Positions 53,884 to 61,637 of a stretch of DNA of 64,000 nt are shown in pieces (the stretch's first letter is position 1; each line of letters starts with the position of its first letter). Location: the NCBI RefSeq assembly GCF_003667275.1, contig NZ_RCNV01000001.1:124001-188000 (forward strand), read 5' to 3'. The stretch is from Mesonia aquimarina (GTDB lineage: Bacteria; Bacteroidota; Bacteroidia; Flavobacteriales; Flavobacteriaceae). The position numbers and the translations under genes were made by a program. The notes below the pieces were generated by a model, which saw only the letters and a program-made list of their open reading frames with translations, was not told where the DNA came from and did not search any database.

Positions 53884-53917
53884 AAAAAGGTTTACAAAAA
53901 AGTAGGCCTTTTTTTAT
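53884..53917 (+). terminator. Terminator of the DJ-1/alkene reductase operon
   Basis: 12-bp stem (53884-53895 with 53902-53913, two G-U pairs, A-rich loop) followed by a T-tract. Confidence 0.7.
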
Positions 53918-53977
53918 ATATTATTTTAAAAAATTTAAAATAAGCATTTAGTATTTTTATTATCAAAAACCTATCCT

Positions 53978-54132
53978 TATCTTTACAAAAATTTTGATGA
54001 GGCTTATCGCTTTACGTTCGCAGGATTACTTCTTAGAAAAAATCTATTTTTAATTACGCTCTTCCTTTGATTTTGTTTCGCGATTTTCTCTTTCCTAATT
54101 TTTATAAAGGAATTTTAATTTAAAACTACTGA
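53978..54132 (+). promoter_or_regulatory. Candidate promoter and long leader of the cold-shock gene
   Basis: TATCTTTA (53978-53985) is a one-mismatch -7 box; transcription from there would give a leader of about 140 nt, unusually long for this window and typical of cold-shock genes. The leader holds an 18-codon ATG frame (53997-54053, MRLIALRSQDYFLEKIYF) and a TTCC/GGAA hairpin at about 54090-54111. Confidence 0.4.
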
Positions 54133-54588
54133 ATGTCAAGATCTGGACAAACACAAAACAAACGCGAAAAAGAAAAGAAAAAGCTTAAAAAGCGTAAGGA
54201 AAAAGAATTAAAAAAGCAGCAACGTAAAGAAAACTCAAATAAAGGAGCTTCTTTTGAAGATATGCTGGTTTATGTAGATGAAAATGGAAACCTTACGGAG
54301 ACACCGCCAGATCCAGATAAAAAAGTAGAAGTGGAAGCCGACGAAATTGAGATTGGTGTTCCTAAAAAAGAAGATAGAGAAGAAGTCGATACGCAACGTA
54401 CCGGAAAAATCTCTTATTTTGATCACTCAAAAGGATATGGTTTTATTTTAGATAATGATACCGGAGAAAAGTTTTTTGTACATATTAGCGGCTTGATTGA
54501 CGAATGCGAAGAAAATGATACGGTAGTTTATGAGCTTGAAAAAGGCTTAAAAGGTATGAATGCCGTACAGGTAAAAAAAGTAGTTTAG
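54133..54588 (+). CDS. Cold-shock domain protein with basic N-terminal extension
   Basis: A 151-residue protein. Residues 1-40 are a Lys/Arg-rich stretch (KREKEKKKLKKRKEKELKKQ), 41-85 an acidic linker, and about 88-151 a complete cold-shock domain with RNP1 (KGYGFI) and RNP2 (FFVHI). It should bind single-stranded RNA or DNA; the basic tail probably adds nonspecific RNA binding or helps chaperone activity. Stand-alone gene with a long leader and a strong terminator. Confidence 0.9.
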   Translation: MSRSGQTQNKREKEKKKLKKRKEKELKKQQRKENSNKGASFEDMLVYVDENGNLTETPPDPDKKVEVEADEIEIGVPKKEDREEVDTQRTGKISYFDHSKGYGFILDNDTGEKFFVHISGLIDECEENDTVVYELEKGLKGMNAVQVKKVV

Positions 54589-54611
54589 TTTTTTTACATA
54601 CAAACTTATAT

Positions 54612-54643
54612 AAAAAAAGCCTGTAAAACTACAGGCTTTTTTT
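54612..54643. terminator. Bidirectional terminator
   Basis: Perfect 14-bp stem (54612-54625 with 54630-54643, loop AAAC) with A- and T-tracts. Serves the cold-shock gene on plus and the membrane-protein gene on minus. Confidence 0.9.
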
Positions 54644-54648
54644 ATGCG

Positions 54649-54972
54649 TTAATCTTTTAAAAAACGTTTAAACCCCATCCGTTTTAGCATTTTCTTTTCA
54701 AAACTCCAGAAAAACTTAAATTGTCCAAAAATCCATCCATAAGAAATTAATAATACCTGATAAAACGGAAAAATTAAAATAATTCTTAGGCTATAATATA
54801 ACAAACCACCCCACAAGAAATTTTCACCAAAATGAGCTCTATTTAAATGAATAAGCTCTAAAAAAGGTTTGGCTACATAAACCGATGAAGAACCGGTTAT
54901 TCCAAAAACTATAAAAATAATAATCAGCTGAAAATTTGAGGAAATTCCCCAGCGCTCTTTTAATTTTTTCAT
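54649..54972 (-). CDS. Small membrane protein of unknown function
   Basis: A 107-residue protein with two to three hydrophobic helices (IIIFIVFGITGSSSVYVA; LWGGLLYYSLRIILIFPFYQVLLI) and basic ends. I recall relatives in Flavobacteriia mislabelled as prolipoprotein diacylglyceryl transferase; it is far too short for that. Its ATG overlaps the stop of the upstream lipoprotein gene by 4 nt, so the two are coupled. It is last in the SerC-SerA-RlpA direction. Confidence 0.75.
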   Translation of the reverse strand: MKKLKERWGISSNFQLIIIFIVFGITGSSSVYVAKPFLELIHLNRAHFGENFLWGGLLYYSLRIILIFPFYQVLLISYGWIFGQFKFFWSFEKKMLKRMGFKRFLKD

Positions 54973-55376
54973 CTTAATTTTTGATTATATTTTTCCTCGA
55001 AGAATACAAAATAATTATATAGTAAATAGTTTACTTCGTAACCGTAATCTATTTGCGGTGAATAATCTATTATTAAAGGATATAAAGATTTATCGTAACT
55101 TGGGCTATTTACTCGCACATTATATTCCTGTACATAGCGCCTGTTTTTTAATTCTAAATAGGTCTGACTGTAATGCCTGCGTGGCGGTTGTGTAGCCAAC
55201 CAAGCATTAAAACCATTTTCAATAATGATAACTTCATATTCTAAGCTATCATTAGCTATTCTTAAGGTATCTTCTTTATTATTAGTTTTTTTTGAAAAAT
55301 TATTAGGCGTCTTTTTTGATGAAGCGCAATTGCATAACAAAAAACAAACCGCTAAAATACTCAGAATATATCGCAT
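54969..55376 (-). CDS. Small lipoprotein of unknown function
   Basis: A 135-residue lipoprotein with lipobox LCNC (about residue 17) and a polar linker, then a compact Tyr/Asn-rich domain (LELKNRRYVQEYNVRVNSPS; NYLLYNYFVFFEEKYNQ). A similar conserved family occurs in flavobacteria, but no activity is known to me. One nt separates it from rlpA upstream. Confidence 0.75.
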   Translation of the reverse strand: MRYILSILAVCFLLCNCASSKKTPNNFSKKTNNKEDTLRIANDSLEYEVIIIENGFNAWLATQPPRRHYSQTYLELKNRRYVQEYNVRVNSPSYDKSLYPLIIDYSPQIDYGYEVNYLLYNYFVFFEEKYNQKLR

Positions 55377-55377
55377 A

Positions 55378-56142
55378 TTATTTTGAATTTCTTAAAGCTG
55401 AAAAATCAATTATAAAACTATCAGGATATTTTTTACTAACACTTTTTTTATTGAATTCTTCAGCATCTTCACGATCGTTAAATTTTCCGATAATTAAGCT
55501 ATATACCTTTACTTCTTGTACCGTTTTTACTTGAATAGTGATTTCTTTTTGAAAGCTAACTTTTAAGTTATCAGCTAACCGCATTAAATTAGCTACCTCC
55601 TGAAAACTACCAATTTGTATACCAAACCAATCTGGTTGAATACGATCTATAGAAAGTTCATAAAACTCTTTAGGATCATTTTCAACTTTAATAGTGTCAG
55701 TTTTTTCAACTATATTTTTGATTGATTTTTTCTTCTTTAAAGCAATTTTTTCCTGTTTTTTTTCTGGCTCAACAATGGCTGTATCATCGTTGATATCAAC
55801 AACCTCAAGTACAACATCGGTTACGCCGGTATCAATAAAATCAAGTTTTTCGGCAGCTGACCTGGATAAATCTATAATGCGATTACTAACAAAAGGTCCA
55901 CGATCATTAATTCTAACTATTATTGAAGTATCGTTAGCCAAATTTGTGACTTGAACCTTAGTATTAAAAGGTAAATGCCGATGTGCTGCAGTAAAAGCTT
56001 CTTGACTAAATCTTTCTCCATTAGCGGTAAGCCTTCCTTCAAATTTATTTGAATAAAAAGACGCTTTTCCAGTTTGGACTTGTGCAAAAAGACTAGAAAA
56101 ACAGATTAAACTTAAAAAAAATAGCAGTGAAAATTTATACAT
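55378..56142 (-). CDS. rlpA: RlpA-like septal ring lytic transglycosylase
   Basis: A 254-residue secreted protein: signal peptide to LFAQ, a double-psi beta-barrel ([19 protein letters not shown] ... [18 protein letters not shown]) with the Asp of the [12 protein letters not shown] motifs for cleavage of denuded glycan, a charged linker, and a C-terminal SPOR domain ([20 protein letters not shown]). It acts on peptidoglycan at the division site. Neighbours serA upstream (2-nt gap) and the lipoprotein downstream suggest one operon. Confidence 0.92.
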   Translation of the reverse strand: MYKFSLLFFLSLICFSSLFAQVQTGKASFYSNKFEGRLTANGERFSQEAFTAAHRHLPFNTKVQVTNLANDTSIIVRINDRGPFVSNRIIDLSRSAAEKLDFIDTGVTDVVLEVVDINDDTAIVEPEKKQEKIALKKKKSIKNIVEKTDTIKVENDPKEFYELSIDRIQPDWFGIQIGSFQEVANLMRLADNLKVSFQKEITIQVKTVQEVKVYSLIIGKFNDREDAEEFNKKSVSKKYPDSFIIDFSALRNSK

Positions 56143-56144
56143 AG

Positions 56145-57107
56145 TTAATTTTTTACCGACGCAAATGCCGTAATAATCTGTTCAGCAAGCTCTGTTCCAA
56201 TTCTATCTTGTGCTTCTTTTGTAGCACCTCCAATATGTGGACTAAGCGATAATTTTGGGTTCATTAAAATTTTTATTTCCGGCGTAGGTTCACTTTCAAA
56301 AACATCTAAAGCTGCAAATGCAAGCTTTTTTTCTTCTAAGGCTTCTAATAATGCTTTTTCATCAACAACTCCACCACGTGCAGTATTAATGATTCCTGCG
56401 CCTTCTTTCATTAATTCAATTTCACTTTTTCCTATGATATAATTTTTTTGAGCCGGAACATGTAATGTAATAAAATCAGCTTTTCTTAAGACTTCTTCTT
56501 TAGGTTCTGTTTTTACGGTTAGGCTTATTTTTTGTCCGTCAAAAAATTCTAACGTTACTTTCTTTTCACTTTGGTTATTATCACTAGCAATAACGTTCAT
56601 TCCTAAACCAAGTGCAATTTTTGAAACCTCGTTACCAATTCTTCCAAAACCAATTACTCCTAAGGTTTTTCCGCGAAGTTCGATTCCTTTGGCGTAACTC
56701 TTTTTTAATTCTTTAAACTTAGAATCGCCCTCTAGCGGCATATCTCTGTTAGAATTTTTAAGAAAACGAACACTGCTAAGTAAATGTGCGAAAACTAATT
56801 CGGCTACACTACTAGAAGAAGCAGCGGGAGTATTGATTACTTTTATCCCTTTTTCTTTGGCGTAATTTACATCAATATTGTCTAAGCCAACTCCACCACG
56901 ACCAATCATTTTTAATTGAGGACAAGCATCTATTAAATCTTTTCTAACCTTTGTAGCACTTCTTACTAAAATTATTTCAATTGAATTTTCATTTAAATAA
57001 TTTGCCAATTGATCTTGAGCAACTTTAGTTAAAATTACTTCAAATCCGGCGTTTTCTAATTGCTGAACTCCTTTTGCTGAAATTCCGTCGTTTGCTAATA
57101 TTTTCAT
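56145..57107 (-). CDS. serA: D-3-phosphoglycerate dehydrogenase
   Basis: Oxidises 3-phosphoglycerate to 3-phosphohydroxypyruvate, the first step of serine synthesis. The 320-residue protein has the NAD-binding motif [11 protein letters not shown], the RSATKV and GGVGLDN loops and the catalytic His in [12 protein letters not shown]. It has no C-terminal ACT regulatory domain, so it is the short, non-ACT type and unlikely to be inhibited by serine through that domain. It follows serC after 7 nt. Confidence 0.93.
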   Translation of the reverse strand: MKILANDGISAKGVQQLENAGFEVILTKVAQDQLANYLNENSIEIILVRSATKVRKDLIDACPQLKMIGRGGVGLDNIDVNYAKEKGIKVINTPAASSSSVAELVFAHLLSSVRFLKNSNRDMPLEGDSKFKELKKSYAKGIELRGKTLGVIGFGRIGNEVSKIALGLGMNVIASDNNQSEKKVTLEFFDGQKISLTVKTEPKEEVLRKADFITLHVPAQKNYIIGKSEIELMKEGAGIINTARGGVVDEKALLEALEEKKLAFAALDVFESEPTPEIKILMNPKLSLSPHIGGATKEAQDRIGTELAEQIITAFASVKN

Positions 57108-57114
57108 AGATTTT

Positions 57115-58179
57115 TTATGCTTGTGTTTCTAATTCTTTCATTACTTGTACCAAAATTTCTACACTTTCTAAAGGAAGCGCATTGTACATTGAAGCGCGAT
57201 AACCGCCTACACTTCTATGACCGTTTAACCCGTTGATTCCTGCAGCTTTCCATAAATCATTAAAGAGCTCTTCTAATTTTGGTTCGGTTAAGGTAAAAGT
57301 TGCATTCATTATAGAGCGGTCTGCTTTTTCAGCGTAACCTTTAAATAGAGGGTTTCTGTCAACTTCTTGATAAATAGCAGATGCTTTTTTATTATTTATT
57401 TTTTCAATTTCATTAATTCCGCCTAAATCTTTTAACCATCTCAACGTTAACATAGAAACGTAAACGGCATAAACCGAAGGTGTATTGAACATGCTTTCTT
57501 TACCAATATGAATTTGGTAATCTAACATAGAAGGAATTTGGCGAGTTACTTTTCCTAAAATAGATTCTTTTACAATAACTAAAGTAGTACCGGCAGGACC
57601 CATATTTTTTTGAGCTCCAGCGTAAATTAAATCAAATTGTGAAAAATCTAAATTTCTCGAAAAAATATCGCTACTCATATCACAAACCAACGGAATAGGG
57701 GAGTTAGGAAATTCTTTTATCTGTGTGCCAAAAATTGTATTATTGCTAGTGCAATGAAAATAATCAGCATTAGTAGGTATAGAATATCCTTTCGGGATGT
57801 AATTGAAATTTTTATCTTTTGAGGAAGCAACTTCTTCTATTTCGCCAAATAATTTTGCTTCTTTTATAGCTTTTGTAGACCAGGTACCAGTATTTAAGTA
57901 GGCTGCTTTTTTTTCTAATAAATTATACGCCGTCATTAAAAATTGTGTACTGGCACCACCTTGTAAAAATAAGGCTTTATAACCTTTATTTTCTAAACCT
58001 AATAATTCTAAAGATAGTTGTTGTGCTTCTTCCATAACCGACACAAAGTCTTTGCTTCGGTGTGAAATTTCTAATATTGATAAGCCAGAATTATTAAAAT
58101 CTAGAATAGCTTCTGAAGCTTCTTTAAAAACCGATTGTGGTAAAATACAAGGACCGGCACTAAAATTATGTTTTTTCAT
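57115..58179 (-). CDS. serC: Phosphoserine aminotransferase
   Basis: PLP enzyme converting phosphohydroxypyruvate to phosphoserine, also acting in pyridoxal phosphate synthesis. The 354-residue protein has KHNFSAGPCILP at the start, LQGGASTQF, and the PLP lysine in YAGAQKNMGPAG. First gene of the serC-serA-rlpA group; candidate -7 box TAATTTTA about 40 nt upstream (one mismatch). Confidence 0.95.
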   Translation of the reverse strand: MKKHNFSAGPCILPQSVFKEASEAILDFNNSGLSILEISHRSKDFVSVMEEAQQLSLELLGLENKGYKALFLQGGASTQFLMTAYNLLEKKAAYLNTGTWSTKAIKEAKLFGEIEEVASSKDKNFNYIPKGYSIPTNADYFHCTSNNTIFGTQIKEFPNSPIPLVCDMSSDIFSRNLDFSQFDLIYAGAQKNMGPAGTTLVIVKESILGKVTRQIPSMLDYQIHIGKESMFNTPSVYAVYVSMLTLRWLKDLGGINEIEKINNKKASAIYQEVDRNPLFKGYAEKADRSIMNATFTLTEPKLEELFNDLWKAAGINGLNGHRSVGGYRASMYNALPLESVEILVQVMKELETQA

Positions 58180-58243
58180 AGCTTTTGTTGTTGTGTGTAA
58201 TGTCTAAAATTACAAAGTATGCATTAAGATAAAAAGTTTAAGC

Positions 58244-59305
58244 TCACAAATTTGATAAGAAGGCTAAAGTGTCTACATTATCTGCATAATCATATAATTG
58301 TGGTTGTTGCGTACTACCAAAATTTATATGATCATCTTCTAAATTTTTAGAAACAATACATTGTAAATTTTCTTCTTTTTCTTTTAGTATTTTTTCTAAT
58401 TGATTTTTGTCGGAATATCGCTCATAAAAAAGGCAGCCAATAGGTGATGAAAACCCATCATCTTCTTTTAAAATAAGAAAATTATTATCGAATAATTTTT
58501 GTTCACTCATTAAATAAACCGCTTTATTATAATCGTAATTATTAGCGTATTTATGTTGATTTATAATCGGATTCCATTCATAAATAGCTTCAAAAAAAGT
58601 TTTAAAATCATAATTTTCGGGCACAAATAATTTAGAAACATTTCTGCATCCTAATCCATAATATCTAAAAATATCTTCGCCTAAATTTTTTAAATCTTCA
58701 TTAGATTCTTCTCCGGTTAAAATTGCTACAGAGTTTCTGTTTTTTCTAATGATATGTGGTTTTTTACTGAAGTAATATTCAAAATATCGGGCGGTATTAT
58801 TACTTCCTGTTGCAATAACCGCATCAAAATTTGGTAATTTTTCATCAGCAATTTCAATAGCATTTTCAAATTCAGGCTCAATACTTTTTAAGTAATCAAT
58901 AAGTGCCGGAAGTAAAAGTTTATCATTTGAAGATAATTTCAGTAAAGCTTGGTGGCCGGAAATTAAAACTGATAAAAAATCGTGAAATCCAACTAGCGGA
59001 ATATTTCCCGCCATAATAATAGCTATTTTTTTTGACTGCTTATTGTTAGCAAAATCATAAGGTTCTAACCAACTTTCTAAGTTTTCTAGTTGTAAGGCTT
59101 TCGCCCATTGCGCTAAAGAAAAATAAATATTTTCTTTTGTAAACCAACCATTATAATGAATGGAGTCTGCAATAGCTTTATCTAATTGCCGGACATGTTT
59201 TTCTTCATGAGCTTCCCAAATATCATTATTAGATTCTTTAGTAATAAAACGGGCTAAAAAATCGCCTAATTTGGCAAAGGAAGCTTTACGTGTTTCTATC
59301 ATCAT
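58244..59305 (-). CDS. LuxC-type acyl-CoA reductase
   Basis: A 353-residue protein with the features of the LuxC/acyl-CoA reductase family: NIPLVGFHDFLSVLISGH, KLSSNDKLLLPAL, ATGSNNTARYFEYYF and a cysteine in YGLGCRNVSKLFVPE that would carry the acyl thioester. It should reduce an activated fatty acid to aldehyde. It is not in a luminescence operon. It diverges from a ferredoxin gene, with overlapping promoter regions, and the ferredoxin could be its electron partner in some role; this is inference. Confidence 0.83.
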   Translation of the reverse strand: MMIETRKASFAKLGDFLARFITKESNNDIWEAHEEKHVRQLDKAIADSIHYNGWFTKENIYFSLAQWAKALQLENLESWLEPYDFANNKQSKKIAIIMAGNIPLVGFHDFLSVLISGHQALLKLSSNDKLLLPALIDYLKSIEPEFENAIEIADEKLPNFDAVIATGSNNTARYFEYYFSKKPHIIRKNRNSVAILTGEESNEDLKNLGEDIFRYYGLGCRNVSKLFVPENYDFKTFFEAIYEWNPIINQHKYANNYDYNKAVYLMSEQKLFDNNFLILKEDDGFSSPIGCLFYERYSDKNQLEKILKEKEENLQCIVSKNLEDDHINFGSTQQPQLYDYADNVDTLAFLSNL

Positions 59306-59310
59306 ATAAT

Positions 59311-59341
59311 TTGGTTATGAACCCGAATGGCTTTATTTTTG
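59311..59341 (+). promoter_or_regulatory. Promoter of the ferredoxin gene
   Basis: -33 TTG (59311-59313), 20-nt spacer, -7 TATTTTTG (59334-59341). The ATG at 59327 of the longer frame lies between the two elements, which fixes the real start at ATG 59372. Confidence 0.65.
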
Positions 59342-59343
59342 TG

Positions 59344-59351
59344 CAAAGTTA
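59344..59351 (-). promoter_or_regulatory. -7 promoter box of the acyl-CoA reductase gene
   Basis: TAACTTTG on minus fits TAnnTTTG, 2 nt beyond the -7 box of the plus-strand ferredoxin promoter, so the two polymerases would compete. Confidence 0.5.
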
Positions 59352-59371
59352 CACAAACTAAAACGAATAAA

Positions 59372-59725
59372 ATGGCTATTATTATAACAGATGAATGCAT
59401 AAATTGTGGTGCTTGCGAACCAGAATGTCCAAATACTGCTATTTACGAAGGTGCAGATGATTGGCGTTATGCAGACGGAACAGATTTAGAGGGAAATGTT
59501 GTATTGCCTGATGGAAAAAAAGTAAGTGCAGAAGAAGCACAAGAACCTGTTAGTGACGAATTTTACTATATAGTTCCTGATAAATGTACAGAATGTAAAG
59601 GTTTTCATGATGAACCACAATGTGCTGCGGTTTGTCCAGTAGATTGTTGTGTACCCGATGAGGATAATGTAGAAAGTGATGAAACTTTACTAGCAAAACA
59701 ATCGTTTATGCATCAGGATGAGTAA
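59372..59725 (+). CDS. 2x[4Fe-4S] ferredoxin
   Basis: A 117-residue ferredoxin of the long-loop type. Cluster motifs: [12 protein letters not shown] near residues 9-20 and, after an insertion of about 45 residues, [22 protein letters not shown], where the second motif has a long C-x8-C spacing as in Chromatium-type ferredoxins. Acidic overall. Start ATG 59372; the longer frame starts inside the promoter. Confidence 0.93.
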   Translation: MAIIITDECINCGACEPECPNTAIYEGADDWRYADGTDLEGNVVLPDGKKVSAEEAQEPVSDEFYYIVPDKCTECKGFHDEPQCAAVCPVDCCVPDEDNVESDETLLAKQSFMHQDE

Positions 59726-59737
59726 TTTTATTTTTTG

Positions 59738-60319
59738 ATGAAAAAATTCGGATGTTATTTTTTTGTGATTTTATTTTTGGTAAGTTCTTGTCAGAAAGTA
59801 AAAAAAAAGAGCAATGAATTTATAGATCATTCAAAAACTGAACTTGCTGATTTTTCTAAAAAAACCTGGAAAAATTCTGTAGAATTTACCTTTAGATCAC
59901 TTTCTTCGGTAGAAAATGTAAATTTAGGAGAAATATATGCTCCACTTAAAGATAGTTTGAAAATTCACCAAAATAACGGTGTTCGGTTCAATTCTCCGTT
60001 AGGGTTTAATTCTTGTTTTTTTAAGTATAAGGCAGATAAAAAAGAGGTTTTAGAATATTTATCTATTGTAGATACAAGGCTTCCTAATATTTCTGATGAA
60101 AACTATTTGAAAACAGACGGGGATGAAATATTTAAAAGTCTTTCTTTTATAGAAGAAATTTTTCCGAAATATAACGATAGAATAAGTTTTTTTTATGAAG
60201 TGAAAGACAATCCTAATTTTGAATTTTATCGCTGTAATAAATATCCTCGAGCCAATTATTTAGCTATTAATAGAAAAAGCGGAATGATTTATCATTTAGT
60301 AAGTTATTATTGGGATTAA
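59738..60319 (+). CDS. Lipoprotein of unknown function
   Basis: A 193-residue lipoprotein with lipobox VSSC (about residue 18) and a Lys-rich polar segment, then a mixed alpha/beta domain (SLGEIYAPLKDSLKIHQ excluded its edges; FYRCNKYPRANYLAINRKSG). Start is ATG 59738; a TTG precedes it directly. It follows the ferredoxin after 12 nt on the same strand. No recognisable family. Confidence 0.7.
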   Translation: MKKFGCYFFVILFLVSSCQKVKKKSNEFIDHSKTELADFSKKTWKNSVEFTFRSLSSVENVNLGEIYAPLKDSLKIHQNNGVRFNSPLGFNSCFFKYKADKKEVLEYLSIVDTRLPNISDENYLKTDGDEIFKSLSFIEEIFPKYNDRISFFYEVKDNPNFEFYRCNKYPRANYLAINRKSGMIYHLVSYYWD

Positions 60320-60354
60320 CTTTTTTTATTCTTTAAAAATCTCTTTCAAGGATT

Positions 60355-60386
60355 TTGTAAAGTAATCATTTCATTCCGTATCTTTG
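60355..60386 (+). promoter_or_regulatory. Promoter of ychF
   Basis: -33 TTG (60355-60357), 21-nt spacer, -7 TATCTTTG (60379-60386), a close consensus match. The TTG at 60384 of the longer frame lies inside the -7 box, so translation starts at ATG 60408. Confidence 0.7.
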
Positions 60387-60407
60387 CAACTTCAAAAAAT
60401 CAAGAGC

Positions 60408-61502
60408 ATGAAAGCAGGGATTGTAGGATTACCTAATGTTGGAAAGTCAACTTTATTTAATTGTTTATCAAATGCAAAAGCACAAAGTGCTAACTTTCCT
60501 TTTTGTACAATAGAACCTAATGTAGGTGTAGTAAACGTACCCGATACCAGACTTCAAAAATTAGAAGAGTTGGTAAACCCAGAACGCGTTTTACCGGCTA
60601 CAGTAGATATTGTAGATATTGCCGGATTAGTAAAAGGAGCAAGTAAAGGTGAAGGGTTGGGTAATCAATTTTTAGGAAATATTCGTGAAACCGATGCTAT
60701 TCTGCATGTTTTACGTTGTTTTGATAATGATAATGTAGTTCACGTAGACGGAAGCGTAGATCCTATTAGAGATAAAGACACGATAGATATGGAACTGCAA
60801 CTGAAAGATCTTGAAACTGTCGAAAAAAAATTAGATAAGGTAAAACGTGCAGCTAAAACAGGAAATAAAGAAGCGCAACGAGAAGAAGGAATTCTGTTAA
60901 AATTAAAAGAAGGTTTAGAACAAGGGAAATCGGTTAGGGCTATAGAAATTTCTACTGAAGACCGTATGGAATATGTAAAACCTTTACAATTTATTACAGA
61001 CAAACCGGTGCTTTATGTTTGTAATGTTGACGAAAAATCAGCTACTAGCGGAAATGAATATGTAGATCAGGTTAAAGAAGCTGTAAAAGATGAAAACGCA
61101 GAAGTTCTAGTTTTAGCAGTAGGAATTGAAGCTGATATAGCTGAATTAGAAGATTTTGAAGAACGTCAAGTGTTTTTAGAAGATATTGGTTTAACAGAAC
61201 CAGGTTCGGCAAAACTAATTCGTTCTGCTTATAAGTTGTTAAATCAACAAACGTATTTTACAGCTGGAGAAAAAGAAGTAAGAGCTTGGACGGTTCACGT
61301 GGGCGCAACTGCACCGCAAGCTGCAGGTGTAATTCATACAGATTTTGAAAAAGGTTTTATTAGAGCTGAAGTCATTAAATATGATGATTATGTAAGCTAT
61401 GGTAGTGAAGCAAAAGTTCGTGATGCTGGGAAGTTGGGAGTAGAAGGTAAAGAATATATTGTGCAAGATGGAGATGTAATGCATTTTAGATTTAACGTAT
61501 AG
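60408..61502 (+). CDS. ychF: Ribosome-binding ATPase YchF (Obg family)
   Basis: A 364-residue P-loop protein beginning MKAGIVGLPNVGKSTLFN with the family's hallmark switch to ATP preference; DIAGLVKGASKGEGLGNQFL follows, then a coiled-coil insertion (about 125-165) and a C-terminal TGS domain (FTAGEKEVRAWTVHVGAT ... YIVQDGDVMHFRFNV). YchF/OLA1 binds ribosomes and responds to oxidative stress. Start ATG 60408 is fixed by the promoter. Confidence 0.96.
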   Translation: MKAGIVGLPNVGKSTLFNCLSNAKAQSANFPFCTIEPNVGVVNVPDTRLQKLEELVNPERVLPATVDIVDIAGLVKGASKGEGLGNQFLGNIRETDAILHVLRCFDNDNVVHVDGSVDPIRDKDTIDMELQLKDLETVEKKLDKVKRAAKTGNKEAQREEGILLKLKEGLEQGKSVRAIEISTEDRMEYVKPLQFITDKPVLYVCNVDEKSATSGNEYVDQVKEAVKDENAEVLVLAVGIEADIAELEDFEERQVFLEDIGLTEPGSAKLIRSAYKLLNQQTYFTAGEKEVRAWTVHVGATAPQAAGVIHTDFEKGFIRAEVIKYDDYVSYGSEAKVRDAGKLGVEGKEYIVQDGDVMHFRFNV

Positions 61503-61547
61503 TTAACATATTTAATAGGTTTACCGAAATTATCGGTTAAATAGTCT

Positions 61548-61582
61548 AAACTGCTGTTAGAAGTAATAACAGCAGTTTTTTT
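61548..61582 (+). terminator. Terminator of ychF
   Basis: Perfect 12-bp stem (61548-61559 with 61567-61578, 7-nt loop) ending in a T-tract. A smaller ACCGA/TCGGT hairpin lies upstream at 61523-61537. Confidence 0.85.
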
Positions 61583-61637
61583 ATTTCGTATTTTTATAAA
61601 TTATTGACTGATGTTAACAATAAATTAAGTATTTTAC

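Noticed and set aside
53997-54053. 18-codon frame as an independent gene
   Set aside because: Too short, no supporting motif; kept only as a possible leader peptide.
59327-59371. Upstream ATG extending the ferredoxin by 15 residues
   Set aside because: It lies between the -33 TTG and the -7 box of a well-formed promoter, so it would not be transcribed.
60384-60407. TTG start extending YchF
   Set aside because: The TTG is part of the -7 box TATCTTTG, and YchF homologues start at MKAGIVG.
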